Part shown: positions 1 through 6,828 of the stretch, in pieces
Layout of the letters: each line of letters begins with the position of its first letter
How positions within the stretch are numbered: the stretch's first letter is position 1
DNA from: JBBATK01 sp046052705
GTDB taxonomy: Bacteria > Bacteroidota > Ignavibacteria > Kapaibacteriales > NICIL-2
Reading direction: 5' to 3'
Assembly (NCBI GenBank): GCA_046052705.1
Contig: JBJOLU010000192.1
Coordinates: 1 to 10,167, forward strand
Length of the DNA stretch: 10,167 nt
Notes under the pieces: model-generated
Database searches by the model: none
What the model was told of the DNA's origin: nothing
What the model saw: the letters and a program-made list of their open reading frames with translations, nothing else
Made by a program: the position numbers and the translations under genes

Positions 1-1331
1 ACGAAGCGTTTACCGCTATGCGTGCTCGCGGTGCGCAGGTTACCGACATCGTGATTCTGGTTGTGGCAGCGGACGACAACGTGATGCCCCAGACGCTCGA
101 GGCTATTAGCCACGCACAGGCTGCTAATGTGCCCATGATTGTAGCCATCAACAAGATTGATAAAGAGAATGCGAACCCGGATAACATTCGCCAGCAACTC
201 GCGAACAACAATGTTCTACTAGAAGAGTGGGGCGGCAAGTATCAGTCCATGGAAATAAGTGCTCGTAAAGGTATCAACATCGATAAGCTTCTTGAGAAGG
301 TAGTGCTGGAAGCAGACATGCTGGATTTGAAGGCAAATCCCAATCGTCCGGCTCGTGGTGCCGTTATTGAAGCTCATGTGGACAAAGGACGCGGTAATGT
401 GTCGACCATCATGATTCAAAAGGGTACACTGCACGTTGGTGATGCATTCCTTACCGGTCAGTTTTTTGGCCGTGTACGCGCCATGTTCGACGAGCGCGGA
501 CACAGAGTGGAATCGGCCGGTCCGTCCACACCGGTGCAGGTTACCGGCTTCGACGGCTTGCCGGAAGCAGGAGACGTGCTGATCTCTTCGGAGAATGATG
601 CAGCTCTGCGCGACGTTGCTATTCAGCGCCAGATTCTGCGCCGTGAGCAGCAGCTGCGCCAGGTGCGTCACATTACATTGGACGACATCTCTGCACGTAT
701 TCAGCAAGGCGGCGTAAAGGAACTTCGCTTGATTATCAAGACCGACGTAAGCGGCTCGCTGGAGGCGCTCACCGACTCGCTGCTGAAGCTGTCTCGCGAC
801 GAAGTAAAGGTACAGGTAATCTATCGCGGCGTTGGTACCATCACCGAAAGCGATGTGATGCTGGCGGCTGCATCCGATGCAATTGTTATCGGCTTCCAGG
901 TTACTGTGCCTACATCGGTGCGCAAGATTATCGAGAACGAACAAGTGGATGTGCGCTTGTACTCAATCATCTACGATGCAATCAACGAAATCAAGCTTGC
1001 GCTTGAAGGTATGCTCTCTCCCGATATCAAGGAAGAAGTTACCGGTCGTGTGGAAGTTCGTCAGGTGTTCAAGATCTCTCACGTTGGCCAGGTGGCAGGT
1101 TCGTACGTGCTGAGCGGAACTATTGTGCGCAACGACAAGATTCGTTTGCTGCGCAATGGCTTCGAGATCTTCAAGGGCACTATTCAATCGCTCAAGCATG
1201 TTAAAGAAGATGTCAAGGAAATGCGCGCCGGTTTCGAGTGCGGTATTACCATCAACGGCTTCAATGAATACGAGCCGGGCGATATAATCGAAGCATATAA
1301 GATCCTTGAAATCAAACGCAAACTGTCGTAA
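1..1331 (+). CDS. infB: Translation initiation factor IF-2, C-terminal part (5' end outside window)
   Basis: IF-2 is a GTPase that brings initiator fMet-tRNA to the 30S subunit and promotes subunit joining. The reading frame is open from the first base. The two leading bases complete a codon, and the frame then reads EAFTAMRARG, the tail of the G3 region (family form DTPGHEAF). G4 is NKID (bases 150-161) and G5 is SARKG (258-272). After the G domain come the beta-barrel domain II (about RGAVIEAHVDKGRGNVSTI), domain III (roughly 700-1010) and the C-terminal fMet-tRNA-binding barrel, ending in GDIIEAYKILEIKRKLS. The N-terminal region and the P-loop are missing only because the window starts inside the gene. 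It heads the cluster, and rbfA begins 6 nt after its stop. The identification is secure. Confidence 0.97.
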   Translation, partial: EAFTAMRARGAQVTDIVILVVAADDNVMPQTLEAISHAQAANVPMIVAINKIDKENANPDNIRQQLANNNVLLEEWGGKYQSMEISARKGINIDKLLEKVVLEADMLDLKANPNRPARGAVIEAHVDKGRGNVSTIMIQKGTLHVGDAFLTGQFFGRVRAMFDERGHRVESAGPSTPVQVTGFDGLPEAGDVLISSENDAALRDVAIQRQILRREQQLRQVRHITLDDISARIQQGGVKELRLIIKTDVSGSLEALTDSLLKLSRDEVKVQVIYRGVGTITESDVMLAAASDAIVIGFQVTVPTSVRKIIENEQVDVRLYSIIYDAINEIKLALEGMLSPDIKEEVTGRVEVRQVFKISHVGQVAGSYVLSGTIVRNDKIRLLRNGFEIFKGTIQSLKHVKEDVKEMRAGFECGITINGFNEYEPGDIIEAYKILEIKRKLS

Positions 1332-1337
1332 CGCTGT

Positions 1338-1733
1338 ATGTCTGTTCGCACGGAAAAAGTAGCAGGCGAGGTACACAAAGCCCTCTCCCCCGTTATGGAC
1401 GCGTTCGCGCGTGAACATGGCGGCGGGTTGCTCACCATTACCAAAGTGGTGATGTCTCCCGACCTTTCCATTGCGAAAGTGTATGTGAGTGTGTTTGCTT
1501 CCAAGCTGGCACATCCACTGTTACTGAAAACACTGGGCGCTGAAGCTTTTAGGTTTAAACGTGCCTTGGCCACCGGTGTGCGCTTACGCATTGTGCCGGA
1601 GTTACGGTTCTTTATTGATTCGTCCTTAGACGAAGTGGAACGATTAACGGAGATATTAAAAGCAAATCCTCCACTGCATCCGGAGTCAACACGTGATGAA
1701 TCAGATGCCGATGCTGTCGGTTCGGACGAGTAG
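1338..1733 (+). CDS. rbfA: 30S ribosome-binding factor A
   Basis: RbfA is a small KH-like protein that binds the 30S subunit during late 16S rRNA maturation and cold adaptation. The product is 131 aa, normal for the family. It opens with RTEKVAGEVHKALSPVM, the usual first helix. It carries the core strand PDLSIAKVYVSVF (about 41-53) and the family signature VRLRIVPELRFFIDSSLDEVERL (81-103) over two beta strands and a helix. The last 20 residues are an acidic tail (about ESTRDESDADAVGSDE), probably disordered. The ATG at 1338 lies 6 nt after the infB stop and has no obvious Shine-Dalgarno, which fits translation coupled to infB. The 3' end overlaps the start of truB by about 40 nt, and the overlap falls within the acidic tail. 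Confidence 0.95.
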   Translation: MSVRTEKVAGEVHKALSPVMDAFAREHGGGLLTITKVVMSPDLSIAKVYVSVFASKLAHPLLLKTLGAEAFRFKRALATGVRLRIVPELRFFIDSSLDEVERLTEILKANPPLHPESTRDESDADAVGSDE

Positions 1734-2463
1734 CACGCCGCAGGGCGTTGATGCTTGGTACGAGAGTGCCGTCTCTGTGGGCGGTGCCATGCTCATTGAT
1801 AAACAAGCTTCCTGGACATCCTTCGATGTTGTGGCAAAGCTGCGCTCGCTATGGAAGATCTCGAAGATTGGTCATGCGGGAACACTCGATCCCCTAGCCA
1901 CGGGGTTACTCATTGTGTGTTGCGGCAAAGCCACCAAACGCATTCAGGAGTTTCAGGATAAAGAAAAAGAATACCTGGCCGTGGTGAAGCTTGGTGCAAC
2001 AACCTGCACCTACGACGCCGAGGGCGAGGAAGAGAACATTAAAGATGTTTCGCATGTGCATGCGCAAAGCATCATCGAGGCAGCGTCACGGTTCACCGGC
2101 GATATCGAACAGATACCTCCGATGTACAGCGCACGAAAGGTACAGGGTAAACGGCTGTATCAGTTGGCTCGAAAAGGAGAAAACATCGAACGTCCGGCAA
2201 CGCACGTTCACATTAGCTCCATCGAGATTTCGGATATAGTTCTGCCACGGTTTAGCATGAAGGTACGCTGTTCCAAAGGCACCTACATTCGCACCCTGGC
2301 TCACGACATCGGCGCTGTGCTCGGCACCGGCGCATATCTGGAGTCTCTGCGGCGCACCGCTATCGGTGAATTCTCGGTAGACGATGCGCTGACCATCGAC
2401 CGGCTCATGCCCATGGCTCGCGATCTACGCGATCGTAAAGCACAGGCTGCCGCCCATGGTTAA
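1696..2463 (+). CDS. truB: tRNA pseudouridine(55) synthase TruB
   Basis: TruB isomerises U55 in the T-psi-C loop of tRNAs. The catalytic motif GHAGTLDPLATGLL is intact, with the nucleophilic Asp at about residue 65. Other family blocks are MLIDKQASWTSFD (near 32), KEYLAVVKLG, the substrate-loop segment QIPPMYSARKVQGKRLYQLAR and CSKGTYIRTLAHDIG. At about 255 aa it is short. It ends soon after the catalytic domain, so a full PUA domain is absent or vestigial, as in several Bacteroidota-type homologues. The start is uncertain: GTG 1693 and ATG 1696 are adjacent, and ATG 1789 would remove the MLIDK lead-in. I chose ATG 1696; a GGAG at 1682-1685 could serve either upstream start. About 30 residues precede the first conserved block, longer than usual. 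The stop TAA overlaps an ATG (TAATG) that opens the small bridging ORF. Confidence 0.95.
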   Translation: MNQMPMLSVRTSSTPQGVDAWYESAVSVGGAMLIDKQASWTSFDVVAKLRSLWKISKIGHAGTLDPLATGLLIVCCGKATKRIQEFQDKEKEYLAVVKLGATTCTYDAEGEEENIKDVSHVHAQSIIEAASRFTGDIEQIPPMYSARKVQGKRLYQLARKGENIERPATHVHISSIEISDIVLPRFSMKVRCSKGTYIRTLAHDIGAVLGTGAYLESLRRTAIGEFSVDDALTIDRLMPMARDLRDRKAQAAAHG

Positions 2464-2546
2464 TGCGTGACAAGATGGTGTTGATGGTCATACATAAAGA
2501 GTTATTTGAACACAAAGAATCATTTGAATTGTTCGGCATATGGTAA
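2463..2546 (+). CDS. Possible 27-aa bridging small ORF between truB and ribF
   Basis: A short ORF fills the truB-ribF gap. Its ATG overlaps the truB stop as TAATG at 2461-2465. Its TAA (2544-2546) lies just inside ribF, whose ATG is at 2540-2542. The product starts MRDKMVLMVIHK and contains KELFEHKESFELF, an imperfect duplication of K/E-E-S/L-F-E units that is also visible in the DNA (gagttatttgaa and gaatcatttgaa). No known family is recognised and it has no signal peptide. The arrangement would allow ribosomes to pass from truB to ribF by termination-reinitiation, so translation may matter more than the peptide. A chance ORF in a 76-nt gap remains quite possible. Confidence 0.3.
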   Translation: MRDKMVLMVIHKELFEHKESFELFGIW

Positions 2547-3484
2547 TTGTTCGAGACATCACGCAGTGTGAACGCGACGCGAAAAGCGTTGTGACGGTGG
2601 GCACCTTCGATGGTGTGCATCGTGGCCACCGCCGGATTATCGATCGTATGAAACAGATTGCGGCAGAGACCGGCGGACGTACCGTTGTGGTCACCTTCGA
2701 TCCTCATCCGCAGATTGTGCTGAACAAAGCAGGACGCGAACCGCTGAAGCTGTTGAGTTCCATGAACGAGCGCTTACGCCTGTTAGCCGATGCTCAAGTT
2801 CACACAGTGGTGGTGATACCGTTCACCTTCGAGTTTGCAAATACACGAGCCGAGGATTTTATCCTTGAACTCTTGCATAAATACGTGGGCATAGGTTCGT
2901 TTCTGGTGGGTTACGATCATACCTTTGGTCGCGACCGCGAAGGCAACGAAGAAATGCTCCGCTCGTTGGGTGCGGTGCACAACTTTAGTGTTGAGCGCAT
3001 TGATCCGTTGATGCTTGGCGAGGTAAAAGTGAGCAGCACGCAAATTCGTACGGCGCTCAAAAGCCATCGTCTGGCAGATGCCAATGAGATGCTTGGTGCA
3101 GCGTACTCGGTAGAAGGAATAGTAGTGGAAGGCGATGGCCGCGGACGCCGATTGGGATACCCCACTGCGAACGTGGAATGCATTGAGTCTCACAAACTCT
3201 TGCCGGCAAATGGTGTGTATTGTGTGTCTGCCGTTATCGACAACGTACAGCGTTTCGGAATGGCGAACATCGGCACCAGACCAACATTCACGGATGATAT
3301 TCATCCGCGTTTAGAGGTTCATTTTTTCGATTATAACGGTGTGCTTTATAATAGGCGCATCGCAGTTCGATTTCATGCTTTTATTCGGCACGAAATGAAG
3401 TTCGACAGCATAGACATTTTCTGGTCGCAGCTGCGGGACGATCGCGAAACATGTGAAGCATTTATCGCGAATAGTCTTCAGTAG
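2540..3484 (+). CDS. ribF: Bifunctional riboflavin kinase / FAD synthetase
   Basis: RibF phosphorylates riboflavin to FMN and adenylylates FMN to FAD. At 314 aa it has the usual two-domain length. The N-terminal nucleotidyltransferase (FMN adenylyltransferase) domain shows GTFDGVHRGH (21-30), VTFDPHP (51-57), the FLVGYDHTFGRDREG segment (121-135) and SSTQIR (165-170). The C-terminal flavokinase domain shows GRRLGYPTAN (202-211), NIGTRPTF (243-250) and LEVHFFDYNGVLY (258-270), where Glu259 matches the family catalytic base. The ATG at 2540 is supported because an in-frame TGA (2525-2527) lies just upstream and the first conserved block begins 20 residues in. No Shine-Dalgarno is visible. Its place between truB and rpsO is common across bacteria. 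It has no direct translation role and probably shares the operon for housekeeping expression. Confidence 0.96.
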   Translation: MVIVRDITQCERDAKSVVTVGTFDGVHRGHRRIIDRMKQIAAETGGRTVVVTFDPHPQIVLNKAGREPLKLLSSMNERLRLLADAQVHTVVVIPFTFEFANTRAEDFILELLHKYVGIGSFLVGYDHTFGRDREGNEEMLRSLGAVHNFSVERIDPLMLGEVKVSSTQIRTALKSHRLADANEMLGAAYSVEGIVVEGDGRGRRLGYPTANVECIESHKLLPANGVYCVSAVIDNVQRFGMANIGTRPTFTDDIHPRLEVHFFDYNGVLYNRRIAVRFHAFIRHEMKFDSIDIFWSQLRDDRETCEAFIANSLQ

Positions 3485-3573
3485 TACCAGGCACAGGTAG
3501 TAGCACAGGATTTAGCACGACAACACAGAACAATATTCATTTTTTTCTTCATCATTTTATATCAGGGTTTGTT
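3485..3573 (+). promoter_or_regulatory. rpsO leader / ribF-rpsO intergenic region
   Basis: This is an 89-nt gap in an otherwise tight cluster. It contains a short repetitive stretch (GCACAGG at 3491-3497 and 3503-3509; TAGCAC at 3501-3506 and 3513-3518). A strongly T-rich tract (about 3537-3562) follows, directly before rpsO. A weak AGGG lies a few bases upstream of the rpsO ATG. S15 commonly represses its own mRNA through a leader structure, so this is the natural place for an operator or an internal promoter. I could not draw a convincing fold or a clear -35/-10 pair. Confidence 0.3.
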
Positions 3574-3840
3574 ATGGTTTCGAAAGAACGAAAAGCAGAA
3601 CTCATTGCTCAATACGGTGGTTCAACAACAAATACAGGATCGCCCGAAGCTCAAGTGGCAATTCTCACCGAGCACATCAACTTGTTGCAGTCCCACCTGG
3701 ACACACACAAGAAAGATCATGCCAGCCGCCGTGGTCTGATCCGTCTTGTTAACAAGCGTCGTACTCTTCTGAACTTCTTGCAGAGTCGCGACATCAAGCG
3801 TTACCGTGCAATCATCGCTTCGCTCAGTCTGCGTAAATAA
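3574..3840 (+). CDS. rpsO: 30S ribosomal protein S15
   Basis: S15 is a primary 16S rRNA-binding protein that organises the central domain (platform) of the 30S subunit and contributes to a bridge with 23S rRNA. The product is 88 aa, the standard size. Conserved features are TGSPEAQVAILTEHINLL (21-38), the rRNA-contacting block HKKDHASRRGL (45-55) and the LVNKRRTLLNFLQSRD segment (58-73), ending in LSLRK. The ATG at 3574 gives a family-typical N-terminus. Linkage to pnp downstream is the classical rpsO-pnp arrangement, in which the two genes are usually co-transcribed. Confidence 0.97.
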   Translation: MVSKERKAELIAQYGGSTTNTGSPEAQVAILTEHINLLQSHLDTHKKDHASRRGLIRLVNKRRTLLNFLQSRDIKRYRAIIASLSLRK

Positions 3841-3949
3841 TACCCCGCATTACGGTGGGTATGCAGGCGTGCAGGTATGCAGCTAAGAGGCATGAGAAAC
3901 GCGCGGGGACGGACCCTGCGGTTCATTTACTTACTACGAGAATATTATT
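3841..3949 (+). promoter_or_regulatory. rpsO-pnp intergenic region with two potential hairpins
   Basis: Two foldable elements are visible. The first has arms TACCC-CG (3841-3847) and CG-GGGTA (3853-3854 and 3857-3861), with a 5-nt loop and a GT bulge. The second has arms CGC-GGG (3902-3907) and CCC-GCG (3914-3916 and 3918-3920), with a 6-nt loop and a single T bulge. Between them GGTATGCAG occurs twice, 16 nt apart (3858-3866 and 3874-3882). No T-run follows either hairpin, so neither looks like a Rho-independent terminator. In E. coli the rpsO-pnp interval carries an RNase III-processed stem that PNPase uses to autoregulate; a similar role here is inference from position alone. Confidence 0.4.
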
Positions 3950-6166
3950 ATGTCTGTCCAAAGAGTTTCAACACTCATTAATGGCAAAGAGTACTCGATC
4001 GAAACGGGTCGCTTTGCAAAGCTGGCAGACGGTGCGGTGATGGTTCGCTATGGCGATACTATGATACTTGTCACCGTGTGTGCAGCACAGGAGCCGAAGC
4101 CTGATATCGATTTTATGCCGCTTACCGTGGAGTATCGCGAGAAGTCTGCGTCGGCGGGTAAAATTCCGGGCGGTTTCTTCCGCCGCGAGGGACGTCCCTC
4201 CGAGAAAGAAATTCTCTCGGCACGTCTTATCGACCGTCCTATTCGCCCCATGTTCCCCGAGGGCTGGCGTTGCGATACGCAAATCATCGCAACGGTGTTC
4301 AGTGCCGACGACGAAAACGAACCGAACTCACTGGGCATGACGGGCGCATCCTGCGCTCTTATGATCAGCAACGTTCCCTTCAATGGCCCTATTTCCGAGG
4401 TTCACGTGGGTCGTGTTGATGGCGAGCTCGTTATCAATCCTACGTACAAGCAGCTTGAAGTTTCCGATTTGGAAATCACCGTTGCCGGTACCGACGAATC
4501 CATCATGATGGTAGAAGGTATTTCCAAGGAAATCAGCGAAGATGAATTCCTCGAGGCCTTGGAGTTCGCACACAAGAACATCCGCAAGCTCAATGCACTA
4601 CAGCACGAGCTGGCCGCCATGATCAACGCCGTCAAGCGCGAAGCGCCGGCTCCTTCCAGACCCGAAGCTATCGAGAACGCTGTCCGTGCATTGATCACCG
4701 ACAAGGTTCGCGCACAACTTGCCAACCCCAGCACCAAAGATCAACGCATTCTGTTCCGCCGCGCATTGAAAGAAGAGGCCATTGCTATGGTCAACGAGCA
4801 ATTCGCTACACAGGAAGAGTTTGCCGGCAAGGATTTCAAGAAACTCTGCGATGGTATTATCACCGATGTTGAGTACGAAGAAATGCGCGCTATGATCATC
4901 AAGGATGGTCGCCGTTTGGATGGTCGTGATACCACCACCATTCGTCCTATCGCCTGCGAAGTAGGATTGCTGCCGCGTACACACGGCTCTGCCTTGTTTA
5001 CCCGCGGTGAAACACAGTCGTTGACTACCGTTACTTTGGGAACTGCACGCGATGAGCAAATCGTGGACGGCCTGCTCCCTACCTACGATCGTCATTACAT
5101 GTTGCATTATAACTTCCCGCCCTTCAGCACCGGCGAAACCGGTCGCACGGGTGGTACCAGCCGTCGTGAAATTGGTCACGGTAATCTTGCCGAGCGCGCG
5201 CTTCAGCCAATGATGCCCGCAAAAGCAGACTTCCCCTACACCATTCGTATTGTGTCGGACATTCTGGAATCCAATGGTTCATCGTCGATGGCCACCGTAT
5301 GTGCGGGCTCGCTTGCATGTATGGATGCAGGTTTGCCGCTCAAGAAGCAGGTGGCCGGTATTGCCATGGGCTTGATCAAAGAAGGCAGTGATGTGGCAAT
5401 TCTCAGCGACATTCTTGGTGATGAAGATCACCTTGGCGACATGGACTTCAAAGTAGCCGGAACGTCGGACGGTATTACCGCTTGCCAAATGGACATCAAA
5501 ATCCAGGGCTTGTCTATAGACATCATGCACAAAGCACTCGAGCAGGCACGTGCCGGCAGAATGCATATTCTTGGTGTGATGAACGAAACTATGGACGCAC
5601 CTCGCGGCGATCTATCTCCGTTTGCTCCGCGCCTTACCACCATCAAGATTCCGGTAGAGTTTATCGGAGCAGTGATCGGACCGGGTGGCGAAATGATCCG
5701 TGCAATCACCAAAGAAACCAATTCCGAGATCAACATCGAGGACGATGGTACCATTACCATTGCAGCAGTAAAGGGCGAACACGCTCAAGCTGCTATCGAA
5801 TGGATTATGGGTCTGATCCGCATGCCTGAAGTAGGCACGGTGTATCAGGCAAAGGTGAAAGAAGTACGCGAAGGCCTTGGAGCTATCATGGAATTCCTTC
5901 CCAAGAAGCAAGGTCTTCTCCACATTTCCCAAATCGCTCATGAGCGCGTGGAAAATGTTGGCGACTTCATGAAGGCCGGCGATATCGTGGAAGTAAAGCT
6001 TATCGAGGTTCAGCACGACGGAAAGTTCCGCCTGAGCCGCAAGGCATTGATCCCCAGGCCCGAAGGCATGCCCGAGGAAGAGGAACGTCCGCGTCGCGAG
6101 CGCCCGCATGGCGACCGTCCGCGTGGCGGCGGTTACGACCGCGATCGTCGCGGTCCGCGTCGCTAA
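3950..6166 (+). CDS. pnp: Polyribonucleotide nucleotidyltransferase (PNPase)
   Basis: PNPase is a trimeric phosphorolytic 3'-5' exoribonuclease that can also add tails, and it acts in mRNA decay. The product is 738 aa, slightly longer than the usual 700-710. In order: a first RNase PH-like domain (about 10-145, with KIPGGFFRREGRPSEKE at 71-87 and LIDRPIRPMFP), a helical linker domain (about 240-320) and the catalytic second RNase PH domain (about 322-555). The last contains FSTGETGRTGGTSRREIGHG (392-411), ESNGSSSMATVCAGSLA (440-456) and the acidic metal-binding cluster GDEDHLGDMDF (490-500). A KH domain follows, with its GxxG loop in IGPGGEMIR (576-584), then an S1 domain (about 627-698). The last 30 residues or so are a charged Arg/Gly-rich tail (PEEEERPRRERP, then GDRPRGGGYDRDRRGPRR). 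All catalytic blocks are intact. The gene ends the operon, 43 nt before a strong terminator. Confidence 0.97.
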   Translation: MSVQRVSTLINGKEYSIETGRFAKLADGAVMVRYGDTMILVTVCAAQEPKPDIDFMPLTVEYREKSASAGKIPGGFFRREGRPSEKEILSARLIDRPIRPMFPEGWRCDTQIIATVFSADDENEPNSLGMTGASCALMISNVPFNGPISEVHVGRVDGELVINPTYKQLEVSDLEITVAGTDESIMMVEGISKEISEDEFLEALEFAHKNIRKLNALQHELAAMINAVKREAPAPSRPEAIENAVRALITDKVRAQLANPSTKDQRILFRRALKEEAIAMVNEQFATQEEFAGKDFKKLCDGIITDVEYEEMRAMIIKDGRRLDGRDTTTIRPIACEVGLLPRTHGSALFTRGETQSLTTVTLGTARDEQIVDGLLPTYDRHYMLHYNFPPFSTGETGRTGGTSRREIGHGNLAERALQPMMPAKADFPYTIRIVSDILESNGSSSMATVCAGSLACMDAGLPLKKQVAGIAMGLIKEGSDVAILSDILGDEDHLGDMDFKVAGTSDGITACQMDIKIQGLSIDIMHKALEQARAGRMHILGVMNETMDAPRGDLSPFAPRLTTIKIPVEFIGAVIGPGGEMIRAITKETNSEINIEDDGTITIAAVKGEHAQAAIEWIMGLIRMPEVGTVYQAKVKEVREGLGAIMEFLPKKQGLLHISQIAHERVENVGDFMKAGDIVEVKLIEVQHDGKFRLSRKALIPRPEGMPEEEERPRRERPHGDRPRGGGYDRDRRGPRR

Positions 6167-6208
6167 ACGCACTGCACGTCAACGCGAACAACCTTTCACA
6201 TAAAACAC

Positions 6209-6245
6209 CACCCTCGCATGGAATCCATGCGAGGGTGTTTTGTTT
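6209..6245 (+). terminator. Strong Rho-independent terminator after pnp
   Basis: There is a perfect 13-bp stem with arms at 6209-6221 and 6225-6237 (left arm CACCCTCGCATGG), a 3-nt AAT loop, and a T-rich tail TTTTGTTT (6238-6245). It lies 42 nt past the pnp stop and closes the infB-pnp cluster. An A-rich stretch (AAAAC, 6202-6206) on the other side could let it act bidirectionally for minus-strand transcripts. Confidence 0.93.
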
Positions 6246-6246
6246 A

Positions 6247-6495
6247 TCAAGGCTTTTTCACGAGTACCACGCCGTACGAGCTGAACGAGAACTACTGCGG
6301 ATTCGCCTGCATGAACGTCCTATACTGAATCGCATCAAGGTGCCGTCATAGGCGCTTACGCTCAAGGAACTGGTTCCAAGGTAATCCGCATTCTGGGTAC
6401 GGATTTCTCGTCTCTCACCCGGCAATCAGCCATGTCAAAACAAGACAATTTTCGTTCAGTTCGATGTTGTCCTTGTCCCACAGATTATCCCCGTT
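6247..6495 (-). pseudogene. Probable decayed C-terminal sorting domain (T9SS type) of a lost surface protein
   Basis: No intact gene is present, but the minus strand carries pieces that read in order like the end of a T9SS sorting domain. Reading from 6495 downward, one frame gives IELNENCLVLTWLIAG and then stops (6415-6417). A second frame gives REIRTQNADYLGTSSLSV continuing SAYDGT (6410-6339). Back in the first frame come IQYRTFMQANPQ, a TAG (6292-6294), then FSFSSYGVVLVKKP and a TGA (6247-6249). Sorting domains typically contain a G-R/K-E-V/I strand, then L-S-V followed by D-G-x-Y, and end in a short basic strand such as VVLVKK. The order matches, but two frame changes and internal stops mean it cannot be translated as one protein. 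It ends 2 bases from the pnp terminator. The call rests on my reading of short fragments and could be coincidence. Confidence 0.4.
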
Positions 6496-6501
6496 TCATC
6501 A

Positions 6502-6828
6502 AATCCCGAGGCACCCTCGTTGATACATTCCCCGACATACTCATCATCTCTCTATCCAGCCGTCTCATACGATACGATCTGCTATATTTTCATCCCGCGA
6601 TATTTTCTCATTTTTTGTGTAAGTTGCTTTACGGCTAGTCAGGGTTCTTTTTTTTCGAAGCACTAGATATTCCCTTAACAACTTTCGCGAATCTGCGCTT
6701 TACCTCTTGCCCGTCATCTATCGGTCATCGTTGGCATACTATTCGTCTCTTCCGCTTTTTATACTTCTGTTATTTCTGCGCGACAATTTCTGACGAACAA
6801 CGTTTTTAAACATTTTTTGGGTGGTTTT
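6502..6828. other. Gene-free, T-rich intergenic stretch upstream of the cysteine-rich gene
   Basis: I see no supportable gene here. The + strand is pyrimidine-rich with several T runs (for example at 6650-6657 and 6813-6818). An 8-bp palindrome TTCGCGAA lies at 6684-6691. A -10-like TATACT (6760-6765) is about 65 nt upstream of the next ATG, but no well-spaced -35 partner is present. The leftmost part may be the more degraded upstream portion of the pseudogene. The promoter for the cysteine-rich gene must lie here, since a terminator separates it from pnp. Confidence 0.5.

Noticed and set aside
219..944. Long antisense ORF (241 codons) across infB
   Set aside because: It lies entirely opposite a well-conserved IF-2 domain and has no recognisable protein features; it is a shadow of the coding frame.
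963..1591. Overlapping minus-strand ORFs across the infB end and rbfA
   Set aside because: They are antisense to two conserved genes, show no motif, and have compositions expected of reverse-frame translation.
4598..5179. Antisense 193-codon ORF inside pnp
   Set aside because: It is opposite the conserved PNPase linker and second catalytic domain, with no independent evidence of coding.
5612..6172. Minus-strand ORF covering the end of pnp
   Set aside because: It mirrors the KH/S1/RG-tail coding sequence. The T/R/A-rich start is an artefact of the RG-encoding repeats.
6432..6638. 68-codon + strand ORF after the pnp terminator
   Set aside because: It has a low-complexity pyrimidine-driven composition, no conserved motif and no upstream signals, and it overlaps the probable pseudogene on the other strand.
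6760..6765. TATACT as a sigma-70 -10 box for the Cys-rich gene
   Set aside because: The nearest -35-like TTGGCA (6731-6736) is 23 nt away, too far, and this type of organism often uses a different promoter consensus.
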